This document shows positions 37,116-48,283 of a DNA stretch of 64,000 bases, piece by piece (the stretch's first letter is position 1; each line of letters opens with the position of its first letter). Made by a program: the position numbers and the translations under genes. A model generated the notes under the pieces. That model made no database searches. It was given only the letters and a program-made list of their open reading frames with translations, and was not told the DNA's origin. The DNA comes from Scylla paramamosain. Lineage: Eukaryota > Arthropoda > Malacostraca > Decapoda > Portunidae. The DNA lies in assembly GCF_035594125.1 (NCBI RefSeq), contig NC_087155.1, positions 382,501 to 446,500 on the forward strand, written 5' to 3'.

Positions 37116-38877
37116 ATGTGAAGGAGAAGGAGACCTCTTAAGCCGGAAGATATTACAGCTTTGGTAGCTGAGGATATAGATGCTGATTTTTTGGATGATT
37201 TTGATGATTCTGATTCATCTACTGTCAGTACTTACACTGATACAGAATCAGACTCTGAGGTTGAGCCAGATGACCAGTCTGATGCTGAAGAAGAAACAGA
37301 TGCTGATGATGATATTCAAAATAACTGGCAAAGTCAATCAGCTGTTGACAGAGAGCCTTTTCCCTTTACGGGAGATAGTGGTGTAAAACTTGTCCTGGAA
37401 GATGACCAGTCACCTTTAGAAATATTTCATGCTTTTTTTGATGACGAATTGCTGGATCACATTATATCAGAGACCAATAAGTATGCAGCAAAAGTCTGTG
37501 ATGAAAAAAAGGAGAAAGGGTAAAATGAAGAGAAAAAGCAGACTTGTTATGGAGAGATACTAACAAAGGAGAAATGTATGCATTTCTTGGATTGCTCCTT
37601 TTACAAGGAATTGTGAAAAAGCCATCTATCTATTCATATCACTCTACCAATCAGCTTATTGCTACTCTTTTTTTTGGAAAATGTATATCAAGAGACAGAT
37701 TTGCTCTTCTTCTAAAGTACCTGCATTTCACTGACAATGAGGATAACAGTGACCCTACATACAAGTTCAAGGAGGTCCTGGATATTCTCATACAAAGATT
37801 AAAATCATCTTATGTTCCAAAGCAAAATGTAAGCATTGATGAGTCTCTCCTGCTCTGGAAAGGTAGGCTAAAGTGGAAGCGATATATTCCACTAAAACGA
37901 GCTACATTCGGTATAGAAAGTTATATCTTAGCTGAGTCTGATACTGGCTATGTTTGGGATCTTTTAGTCTACACAGGAAAGAAAACAAAATATGACTTTG
38001 AAATAGAAACCTTGTCAGATGAAAAAGTGGAAACACTTACAAAGCCTACTCAGATAGTTTTGAGACTAATGCAGTCCCTACTGAATCAGGGCTACATTCT
38101 GGGAGTTGATCACTTCTACACCTCACCAGAATTGTTTGAAATTCTTCTTGACAACAAAACGATGGAATAGGCACTGAGATCCAACAGAAAACTGCTATCC
38201 TCGGAAGTTAATTACAAAATTCTGAAGAAAGGTGAAACTGTAGTACAGTACAAGCATAAAATGATGCACATGAAATGGAGGGATAAGAAATATGTGAACA
38301 TGCTAAGCACAGTATATGAGGATTCTATGAAAGAGGTAACAGTAGCAGGGAAGCAAGTAAGTAAGCCAGATGTGTGCATCAAATACAGGAAACATCACAT
38401 GGCTGGAATAGATAAAATGGACCAAATAATCTCCGTACAAACATCAGCTCGGAAGGAAGGTGTGAAGAAATATTATAAGTAAATATTTCTCAGATTGCTG
38501 GACATTTCATCACTTAAGTGCCATGTTATTTACAAAGCAAATGGTGGACGGAAATGCTTCCTTGACTTCAAGCTACAGTTGACTTGAGATAATCTCAAAA
38601 TATGCTGGTGATATCTACCACCTAAGGAAGCCTAGTGGTGATCTCTCTCTTGGGCCATGTCCAGCACGACTCAGTGGAAGACATTTATTTCTTTGTAGAG
38701 ACAGGATCCCATGATGAAAATAGTGATAAAAAAGTCCAAAGACAGTGTGCCTATTGTGCTCTACTCAAAAAGAAGAAAAGAAGCATGTACACCTGTGATG
38801 TGTGTCAGCTAACACTGTGCGTTGTGCCATGCTTCAAACTATACCACACGGTAGCAGCTTTGCCTAAAACTGAATAA
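37116..38877 (+). pseudogene. piggyBac-like transposase (DDE), disrupted
   Basis: The likely start ATG (37116-37118) is followed at once by TGA. Then come an acidic N-terminus, a DDE_Tnp_1_7-type core and a Cys-rich tail. Core landmarks: RFALLLKYLHFTDNED, VSIDESLLLWKGRLKWKRYI (first Asp), YILGVDHFYTSPEL (second Asp), and GIDKMDQIISVQTSARK (third Asp region). The tail has CAYC, CDVC, CVVPCF and LYH spacing, as in the piggyBac C-terminal zinc-binding domain. Breaks: a frame break after about 37520, TAG at 38168, TAA near 38480 and TGA near 38586. These exclude function without restoration. Confidence 0.85.
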
Positions 38878-39081
38878 GTACAAAAAGAATACGTAAAACA
38901 AATGAAAAAAAAAGTGGAGGGAGGGTAAACCACATCCAGGTCACAAGTCCTGGACATTGTCTTTGCAATGAGTGTGAGTGACTCTAAACCTTCATATAAA
39001 TGTATCAATATACATATAACCAACCAAACTTAAATAAGGTCTATATATAGATTCAAGTGTTTGTTCAGTTTTACGGCAGGG

Positions 39082-40560
<1,479 letters not shown>

Positions 40561-40799
40561 TACTTGAAGAGAAATAGAGAAATGTAGTAATCAGTGGCAG
40601 TGTTTAGCATGACGACAAGAACTGCCCTGCTCAGTATTTCCTAAGCTCTACTTGACACAAAGTGTCCATTAACACGCGCAGTGCTATGTAGCTGGCCAGC
40701 ACATTGTTCTTGAGGCACTGTGTGTGAGTTTTCGTCTTGGACATGTCTATGAAAAATCCAAAAGTCATGATATGCTTGTTGTCATTCAGGTGCTGAAAA
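40561..40799. other. Short unassigned spacer
   Basis: No feature seen between the LINE relic and the minisatellite. Confidence 0.4.
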
Positions 40800-41187
40800 C
40801 ACCTGACGTGGTGGTAGCGGTGGATACCTGTCCTGCAAGGCAGGTGATGGTCATGGCGGTGGATACCCGCCCTGCAGGACAGGTGGTGGCGGTGGTTACC
40901 CGTCCTGTAGGACAGGTGGTGGCAGTGGATACCCTTCCTATAGGACAGGTAGTGGTCATGGCGGTGGATACCCGCCCTACAGGACAAGTGCTAGCGGTGG
41001 ATATCGGTCCTGCAGAACAGGTGCTAGTCATGGCGGTGGATACCTGTCCTGCAGGACAGGTGGTGGCAGTGGATACCCGTCCATCAGGACAGGTGGTGGC
41101 AGCGGATACCCGTCCAACAGGACAGGTGGTGGTAGTGGATACCCGTCCAGCAGGACAGGTGGTGGCGGTGGATACTCGTCCAACAGG
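40800..41187 (+). repeat. 33/39-bp minisatellite, left piece of the split array
   Basis: About 11 units of the family described at 48284-54975. It stops exactly at the (AGT)n tail of LINE copy B; the same array resumes on the other side of that element. Unit variants here contain GTCCTGCAGGACAG, so the 20-bp palindrome ACCTGTCCTGCAGGACAGGT occurs at 41042-41061. Confidence 0.95.
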
Positions 41188-42393
41188 AGTAGTAGTAGTA
41201 GTAGTTTATTGACAAAGTACCATTACAAATTGATAAGATACATATTATTCTGATCTCTACTTCGTCCAAATTGAATTGATAAGTCACATTATGTAGAGAG
41301 CCGCTTACTAGGTATTAATAACTAAACAAATTATCTTAAGTTTAAGAACTTTCCTACTGAGTACATAGAAAATACAAAAAAGAAATTCACCGAAATAAAA
41401 CATGACACGTACATTTAAATGCAAAAATTACCAGAGCTTAGAGAATATAAGTAAAATACATTAACAGTATTTACCTTAAACAGATGTCTGCCCTATCTTT
41501 TAAGAGTAATTTTTATAAAATTTCAGAACTGCATATACATAGTCACAAACTTCCTCCAGATGGGTGTTATCAGTAAACATTGCTTGTAGGGTGTCATATG
41601 TGATGTGTGGGTGGTCATTCCTGTGTTGTGCACTGAGTGGACAGCGTAACAATGCATGTTCCTCTGTTTGTATGTGTGTGCCATCACAGGGACACACACG
41701 CTGGTCACGCGGGGTTCGACTCCACCGCCCCACTTCAATTCGGAGACTGTGTGACATGAGACGTAGTCTGGTGAAGGCCTCACGTTTGTAATCTGGTACA
41801 TATTGTGTGGTGCTGTAGATCGGGTGAACCATTAATGACGGATTCATATATGTTATATAAGTTGTTAGCTTTGTGGCGCCTGGAGCTTTTTCTCTTACAG
41901 TTTGCTTAACATGATCGAGTTCATCAGGGTTCCTGTTTCTTGATCTTACTTGTTCCAAAAACCGATAACCTGGAGTGTTTTCTTCCCTACATAAGTTGTA
42001 TATGTAGTGAAAAGGAATGTCTCTGTCCATCTGATCAGCTAGTGTTATAAATTTGTATCTTCTGTCAGCCACTAGCTTATTTAACGGGTTGATTTCAGCT
42101 TCTATCATGCAGAGATTTATACTAGTATTTTTCCTCACTCCCATTAAACATTTTATCAGCTTATTATACTGTTTTTCTACACTTTTTGAATTATTACTGA
42201 ACCATGACTCACAGCTATATAATAAGGCACTTGTTACTGCAGCATCAAATACTTTCTTTTTATAAACAAAAGGCATTAGAGTGTTACTGGCACAAAATAT
42301 GGCAAACTTATTCACTATGGCCTCACTCGCGGTGTGGTGCAGTGCTGTAACAGTGTTCGTGTGGGCCGCGTCGGTGAACCATGCGCCCAGGTA
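41188..42393 (-). mobile_element. LINE copy B, 3' part (C-terminus and 3' UTR)
   Basis: Minus strand. Begins at 42393 within LYLGAWFTD, continues to the ORF2 stop near 41500, then a 3' UTR ending GTCAATAAAC and a (TAC)n tail at 41188-41206. The C-terminal zinc-knuckle area CPCDGTHIQTEEHALLRC is intact. It is the continuation of the segment at 46646-48283: the residues before the break (QYV) and after it (LYLGAW) are adjacent in copy A as RYLYLGAW. The open frame here has no internal stop. Confidence 0.9.
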
Positions 42394-42623
42394 GAGGGCG
42401 CTGCAGTGGTGGAAACAACATTGAGAAACGCTCTTGCTATTTATGCAGTTTACAGAGCAAGCAGAAGGTCCATGACAACAGGGACACGATCAGAAGGTGC
42501 GTGAGTGTCAAAGGTTTGGTTGGTATTGAGATATTGGTTGAGGGTTATGAACTTAGCCATAATTTAAGGCCAAAAAAGTGGTGTACCCTGGTAACACCCC
42601 CCCTCGGCCGGCAACCCAGCTTT

Positions 42624-42670
42624 TGCGCATGCGCACTGGCCCTTAGTTACGGGCGTCCATAGCAACCAAT
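42624..42670 (+). promoter_or_regulatory. Candidate internal promoter motifs in the LINE A 5' UTR
   Basis: TGCGCATGCGCA at 42624-42635 matches the NRF-1/alpha-Pal palindromic consensus, and AACCAAT at 42664-42670 is a CCAAT-box type sequence; both lie upstream of ORF1 at 42736. LINE promoters must be internal to be copied, so the location fits. Function is inferred. Confidence 0.4.
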
Positions 42671-42735
42671 CCAACCCTGTGTACGCACACTTGTTTCCAC
42701 CTGACTGAACACTGTGCGCTATAATATATAATACA

Positions 42736-43470
42736 ATGGCTAACCTTGATGATATTGTGGCTGTTCGTGACCTGTCAGCCAATACTATCAGCAAAATGAC
42801 GAACACGCAACTGAAACGAGCCCTGACGACGGTACTCGGTGCAGAGAGGAGGGAAGAGCCGTCCAACTCTGTACTGCTGGATGAACTTCGCTTTCTCCGT
42901 GAGGAGATGGCTGAGATGAAGAAGTTAAAACAAGAAGTAGCACATTTATCTGATGGTCTGGAGAAGGCATACAAGATAATACACAACCAGCAGCTTTTCT
43001 TGGAAAAACTTGTCAGCAAAGAGCGACGATGCAACTTAGTGATGACCGGATTACTGGAAGATCCAGATGAGATCGGTGAAACGGACAAGGAGAAGGTTGT
43101 TAAGGTACTGGAGGCTGCTGGCTACCCTGATGCTGTACAGACAGAGAATTGGGAAATTAAGAGACTAGGACGAGAGAATGAACACCGTAAGAGACCACTT
43201 CTCATCACAGTGGAGAACCAAGAGAAGAGAGATGGCGTGCTGCGTGTGGCCAAGAGCCTAAAAAATGTAAGAGGATCACTGTTAACTATTTATATAAAGA
43301 AAGACCTGCATCCAGCCGTGAGGAAGGAATATGCCCGCCTACGGACGAGAGAGCGAGAAGAAAGAGAAAAACCTGTGAATGTTGGGGCCAACATCACCTA
43401 TGATAGGAAGGATCGGGTTTTACTTCGAGATGGAGTCGTCATTGACAGGTATCAGCCTCAGTTTTTTTAA
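42736..43470 (+). CDS. LINE A ORF1, nucleic-acid-binding protein
   Basis: 244 residues from ATG at 42736, 13 bases after an AT-rich ATAATATATAATAC. Residues about 40-100 are charged and heptad-like (coiled coil, likely trimerisation). Residues about 100-195 follow the layout of an L1-type ORF1 RRM domain: RRCNLVMTGLLEDPDE, IKRLGRENEHRKRPLLITVE and LRVAKSLKN. The C-terminus is basic (YARLRTREREEREKP). Such proteins bind the element RNA in the ribonucleoprotein. The ORF ends CAG TTT TTT TAA in a run of seven T, overlapping the start of the ORF2 frame. Confidence 0.85.
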   Translation: MANLDDIVAVRDLSANTISKMTNTQLKRALTTVLGAERREEPSNSVLLDELRFLREEMAEMKKLKQEVAHLSDGLEKAYKIIHNQQLFLEKLVSKERRCNLVMTGLLEDPDEIGETDKEKVVKVLEAAGYPDAVQTENWEIKRLGRENEHRKRPLLITVENQEKRDGVLRVAKSLKNVRGSLLTIYIKKDLHPAVRKEYARLRTREREEREKPVNVGANITYDRKDRVLLRDGVVIDRYQPQFF

Positions 43471-43502
43471 ACGATCGACAAAAGAACCGAAAGCTTCGAC
43501 TA

Positions 43503-46500
43503 GTGTCTTGGAACATTGGTGGGTTGAAAGATAAGCTGCAGGAACCCAACATATTAAAGTTTGTTTTAGGCTATGACATTGTTTGGTTGTTGGAAACAAA
43601 GAAATACTTTCAGCTGAATGTTCCAGGGTTTAGTGTGTACACTAATGTGTCGAGGAGTGGTCCACACAGAGGAGGAGTGGTAATGCTTGTTTCCCGCTGG
43701 TTAACTGATTATGTTTCCCGAGTAGACACAGATGTTGAAGGTCAAATTTGGCTGCAACTGTCCTGGTGGCCTAACGTGAATCTAGGAGGTGTGTACATCC
43801 CCCCGGAAGACTCCCCATACTACCACGCGTCGCAGTTCGGTGAGGTGGCTGCTCGCACGAGGGGTTCAGAGAAAACGGTGGTGATGGGTGACTTTAACGC
43901 CAGAGTAGGAGAACCTATAATTAGAGACGAAATGGGAAACCTATATGAATACCGAGAGGTGAAAGACATAACTAAGAATGACCATGGCAAAATACTTGTG
44001 AATGTGTGCAACAATAATAAAATGGTGATTGTTAACCACTTAAAAACAGGTAATAAGGTTGTAGGAGGTGGTTTGTCATTTAGACGAAAGGATGGGTGGA
44101 TTTCCGAGATTGATTTGTGTTTAGTAAAGGAAAATGCTGTAGATTTGATTGAAGGACTTGTAGTGAATCAAGAGATAGGAAGATCAGACCATGCACCTCT
44201 GAGTGTTACTTTGAACCTAGACAGTGGAGTGTGTGCGCCAGCCAGAGAACTGTTAGCTAGGTCAGTAGACTTGGGTAATTCATGCTACCATCAGTCACAG
44301 CATAAACTACGTAAGAGTGTATGTCACAAGAGAGTGAATTTAGAGAGCATGGCAAATGAATTACATAGCCTTGCTGCGCCACAAGTGAACACAACTGAGG
44401 ATATAGAAGCAGTGTTAGAAGCAGGATATTCCACCATTATGGAGTGCGCACGGAGACATACGGTGCGGGGTTTGGGTCGCACTCAGGCGTGGGATGAAAC
44501 TCAACAGAGGTGGAAAAGATTGCTTGATGAAAATGACTGTAAGACGATTTGGAAGTCAATTAATTGGAAAGGAAAACTACAATATGAGGACATGGAAAAG
44601 CCTTCAGAACTTAATTTTCAAGAACATTTTGAAAAGTTATTGAATCCATCTAGTGAGCAACCGATTGCCGATAGTGTGTTACATGTTGATGATTTGGAAA
44701 ATATGCCATATATACCAATTTTAGACGATCCTTTTTCTATGACTGAACTTGACGATGCACTGAATGTTACGAAGAACAAAAGTTATATAGGATTATGCCC
44801 GGCCATGATTAAGGTGTTTGATGTAACATGGAAGTTATTTATCTTGAATGTGTTTAATGTAGTGTTCACTCAAATATGTTACCCCCTGTTATGGTGTTAC
44901 AACAAGCTAATTGTATTATTTAAGTCAGGTAATCGTATGATTTGTGGTAATTATAGAGGAATCACTATAATGGATACTCTAGCTAAAGTTTATGACACTA
45001 TGATATTGAATAGATTGAAATTATGGTGGAACATCGACAAGTGTCAAGCGGGAGCACAAAAACAGAGAGGCTGTGTTGAACAGATTACTGCTTTGAGGTT
45101 ACTCTGTGACTATGTTATGTACAAGAAGAGAAAACTGTATGTCCTGTTTATAGATTTTAGTAAGGCATACGATCGGGTCCCCAGAGGAAAACTTATAGAT
45201 GCTTTAAAAGAGCGTGGATGTGGTAAGGTAATGATTAGAGCCATTAAAGCTATGTATACCTGTACTAGAAATATTATGAAATCTGCAATCATTGAATCAT
45301 CTGTTGGTGTTCGTCAAGGGGCCCCGACCAGTTGTCTGCTTTTTACTTTGTATATTGACCATATGGTAAAGATGCTGAAAAACGAAATAGCAGCAGACGA
45401 TTTCTTAGGAAGTTTACATACAATGCTGTTAATGGATGACGCAGTGATCGTTGCAACAAGTAGAGAAATGTGTGAAAAGAAAATGAACATCGTGTTACGT
45501 TATTGTAGTGAATACGGAATGCTTATCAATGAGAAGAAAACAAAATTTTTTGTGGTAAACGGTGATGATAGAGACAAACATGACTTAAAGGTGGGTGAGG
45601 TGGTAGTGAACTATGCTGCCAGGTACTTGTACCTCGGTGCCTGGTTCACAGACACTGCCGGAATGGACGATGTACTTAACATGCACCAAACAATGAGTGA
45701 AGCGACACTAAACAAATTTTCTATTTTTTGTGCAGCAAATACATTAATGCCATTTATATTGAAGAAAAAGGTTTTTGATGCTGCCGTGACGTCAGCCTTA
45801 CTGTACAGTTGTGAGTCGTGGCTGACAAACAAGACTAAGAACTTAGAAAGACAATACAACAGTTTAGTAAAGTGTTTATTAGGTGTGAGAAAAAATACCA
45901 GCATAAATTTATGTATGGTTGAAAGCGGCATTTTACCTGTAATAGAATTAGTAAAGCGAAGGAGGAAAAACTTCTTAAAATCTAAGTTGGAGGTCATAGA
46001 TATGGAACAACCTTTTTATATTGTGTATGACCTTTGCAGGAGAGAAAACACACCTGGATATAGATTCCTTAATAGAGAAATATCCCTGATATCAGATAAT
46101 GACCCCATGGAAAAATTGAGAAATATTTTGAGGAACACACCGAACAGTGCCACTAAGATCCGGACATATGTGAATGACTTTAACCCGACACTGACAGTTC
46201 ACAATATTTATAAGACTGATAAGTATGTGCCCGATTACCAGCGAGAGGCATTCACAAGACTGAGATTAATGTCACACAATCTAAGAATTGAAACAGGCAG
46301 GTGGAGTCGAACGCCAACTGAGCAGAGAGTATGTTTGTGCGACGGTGTTCATGTTCAAACCGAAAAACATGTGTTGTTAGAGTGCACAATGACTGCTGAT
46401 CTACGTAATAGTTATCAAATGCTCAGATTTGGCGATATAAATGACATAATGGAAGAGAATATCTATATACAGGAAGTGTGTAGCTATATTTTTGAAGTAC

Positions 46501-46517
46501 TGAGTACATACGTATAA
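43503..46517 (+). CDS. LINE A ORF2, endonuclease-reverse transcriptase
   Basis: About 1,004 residues counted from 43503; the same frame is open from 43446 with no ATG before the conserved RLVSWNIGGL. Endonuclease residues 1-235: SWNIGGL, LETKK, VVMGDFNARVG (catalytic Asp and Asn) and GRSDHAPLSV (Asp-His pair). RT residues about 400-720: NYRGITIMDTLAK, LFIDFSKAYDRVP (motif A), GVRQGAPTSCLLFTLYID (motif B) and LLMDDAVIVA (motif C, MDD instead of the usual YADD). C-terminus about 940-962: CLCDGVHVQTEKHVLLEC zinc knuckle. It nicks target DNA and copies the RNA there by target-primed reverse transcription. All motifs are intact. The non-ATG start suggests frameshifting or reinitiation from ORF1. 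Confidence 0.92.
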   Translation: MSWNIGGLKDKLQEPNILKFVLGYDIVWLLETKKYFQLNVPGFSVYTNVSRSGPHRGGVVMLVSRWLTDYVSRVDTDVEGQIWLQLSWWPNVNLGGVYIPPEDSPYYHASQFGEVAARTRGSEKTVVMGDFNARVGEPIIRDEMGNLYEYREVKDITKNDHGKILVNVCNNNKMVIVNHLKTGNKVVGGGLSFRRKDGWISEIDLCLVKENAVDLIEGLVVNQEIGRSDHAPLSVTLNLDSGVCAPARELLARSVDLGNSCYHQSQHKLRKSVCHKRVNLESMANELHSLAAPQVNTTEDIEAVLEAGYSTIMECARRHTVRGLGRTQAWDETQQRWKRLLDENDCKTIWKSINWKGKLQYEDMEKPSELNFQEHFEKLLNPSSEQPIADSVLHVDDLENMPYIPILDDPFSMTELDDALNVTKNKSYIGLCPAMIKVFDVTWKLFILNVFNVVFTQICYPLLWCYNKLIVLFKSGNRMICGNYRGITIMDTLAKVYDTMILNRLKLWWNIDKCQAGAQKQRGCVEQITALRLLCDYVMYKKRKLYVLFIDFSKAYDRVPRGKLIDALKERGCGKVMIRAIKAMYTCTRNIMKSAIIESSVGVRQGAPTSCLLFTLYIDHMVKMLKNEIAADDFLGSLHTMLLMDDAVIVATSREMCEKKMNIVLRYCSEYGMLINEKKTKFFVVNGDDRDKHDLKVGEVVVNYAARYLYLGAWFTDTAGMDDVLNMHQTMSEATLNKFSIFCAANTLMPFILKKKVFDAAVTSALLYSCESWLTNKTKNLERQYNSLVKCLLGVRKNTSINLCMVESGILPVIELVKRRRKNFLKSKLEVIDMEQPFYIVYDLCRRENTPGYRFLNREISLISDNDPMEKLRNILRNTPNSATKIRTYVNDFNPTLTVHNIYKTDKYVPDYQREAFTRLRLMSHNLRIETGRWSRTPTEQRVCLCDGVHVQTEKHVLLECTMTADLRNSYQMLRFGDINDIMEENIYIQEVCSYIFEVLSTYV

Positions 46518-46645
46518 TATGTAAGAATCACCTCTACATCAAATGCATGTTTGTTACTTTTCATGGACAAAAGTACTTGTACAATTATTTGTTCTTCGTT
46601 TATTTTGTAAAAGGATTCTTTTGTCAATAAACAACTAACTAACTA

Positions 46646-48283
46646 CACGTACTGGTTACAGTATTGCACCTGCACCCCGCCACTGTTCAAACTCTGTCTA
46701 TCATTCTCATCACCGTTGATCACAAAGAACTTGGTTTTCTTCTCATTGATTAGCATTCCACTTTCTTTACAGAATTCCGAAACAGAGGCTAGTTTTTTTA
46801 AGCACATTTTTCGGGAAGTCGCAAGTACTACAGCATCATCCATTAGTAGTAATACATGTAAACTACCGAGAAAGCCATCTCTTTCTACAGTTTTTTTTAG
46901 CATTTGTACCATTTTATCTATATATATTACAAATAATAAACTACTTGTTGGTGCACCTTGGCGGACACCTACAGTTGTGTCTATTATTGCAGATTTCAAT
47001 ATGTTCTTCGTGCAAGTGTACATTGCTTTTATGATATACAACATTACTTTACCACATCCTAATTCTTTTAATCTCTTAACCAATTTATTTCTGGGCACTC
47101 TGTCATAAGCTTTACTAAAGTCAATGAAAAGTACATACAATTTATTTTTCTTATAATTGGCATAATCACATAGTAATCTTAAGGATATCACATGTTCCAA
47201 GCACCCTCTGCCTTTTTGAGCGCCTGCCTGACATTTATCAATGTTAAACCAAAGTTTAAGTCTGTTCAATATTAATGTGTCAAAAATCTTAGCTAGTGTG
47301 TCCATGATACATATACCTCTATAATTTCCACATAACATCTTGTTACCTGACTTAAACAGTACTGTTAGTTTGCTATAACACCATACTTGGGGGTACAACA
47401 CTTTCATTAATATAATATTGAATATTGTCAAGAAGAACATTAACCAAGATGCTGGTAACATTCTGAACACACCAGGACACATTCCACAGTAACTCTTATT
47501 CACATTTATATCACAATTTACCTGACTCAGTTCCTCATACGTGAAAGGATCATCTAATATGGGTATATAAGGTGCTGTACTAATATCACAACTGAAACTT
47601 GTTCGTGCATTTTCAGTATTCAATAGTTTTTCAAAATGTTCTTTAAATTGAGCATCGTTGGGTCTGTCACCTTTATTTTGATCAACGTTTCCTTTCCAGT
47701 TGATAGATTTCCATATCATTTTTGTGTCGTTGGTCTCCAATATTCTCTTCCATCTTGGCTCCATCGAGACCCAGTTGTTGTTCGCAGCAACTTGTCGTTG
47801 TCGGTTCGTCACTCTGGTGGTGGGAACAGCAGCAGCAGCAGCAGCCGCCCTGATGATGCGGCAACCTTCGGTTACCGCTGCCTCCACCTCATGTACCTCG
47901 CTGTTCTCTGTCAGTACTGGAGTTGGGGTCACTTGTAATTCCCTTGTCAGTGCGCCTAGGTCCACATCCTTGTACTGTATGCTCTTAAGTAGTGATGGCT
48001 GTATCTTATCTGCACACCGTAGCTTCCCCAGTGCTGATGCCCTGCGCAGCAGCTCGGTAGAAGACGCAGCCTGTCTTGCAGCGATGGTCACGGTGACACA
48101 GAGAGGGGCGTGGTCAGATCTCGGTACTGTTTGATCCATGTGGAGGTTTGTGATCATATCTACACATTCATTCTTAATCACACATAAGTCAATTTCAGAT
48201 AACCAACGTTCGCGTCTTCTGAATGATAAGTCGCCTCCTAATAATTTCCCGTTGCGGTGAAGGTGGTTTGCCACGGCCAGGTG
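46646..48283 (-). mobile_element. LINE copy B, 5' part (end of endonuclease and RT)
   Basis: Minus strand, same family as copy A. It begins at about 48283 in the minisatellite, 5'-truncated within the endonuclease (NHLHRNGKLLGGDLSFRRR onward, with RSDHAPLCV preserved), runs through an intact RT (NYRGICIMDTLAK, FIDFSKAYDRVP, VRQGAPTSSLLFVIYID, LLMDDAVVLATS) and stops at 46646, where copy A was inserted. The remainder is at 41188-42393. A poly-Ala stretch from a GCn repeat (about 47828-47860) is a private expansion. Confidence 0.92.

Larger units (their letters stand above)
42394..46645 (+). mobile_element. LINE copy A, apparently full length, inserted in copy B
   Basis: Plus strand, about 4.25 kb. 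5' UTR 42394-42735, ORF1 42736-43470, ORF2 about 43446/43503-46517, and a short 3' UTR ending GTCAATAAAC and (AACT)n. It has an apurinic-type endonuclease, RT and C-terminal zinc knuckle but no RNase H. Both reading frames are open throughout, so this copy is young. It is inserted into copy B with at most a 2-bp (TA) overlap and no clear target-site duplication. The clade is not certain; CR1/L2/Daphne-like is possible. Confidence 0.92.

Noticed and set aside
43466..43472. TTTAAAC as a classical -1 frameshift heptamer between ORF1 and ORF2
   Set aside because: Its codon phasing matches the ORF2 frame, not the ORF1 frame, so an ORF1-translating ribosome would not meet it in the needed phase and would stop at TAA first. 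Slippage on the T-run itself is the remaining possibility.
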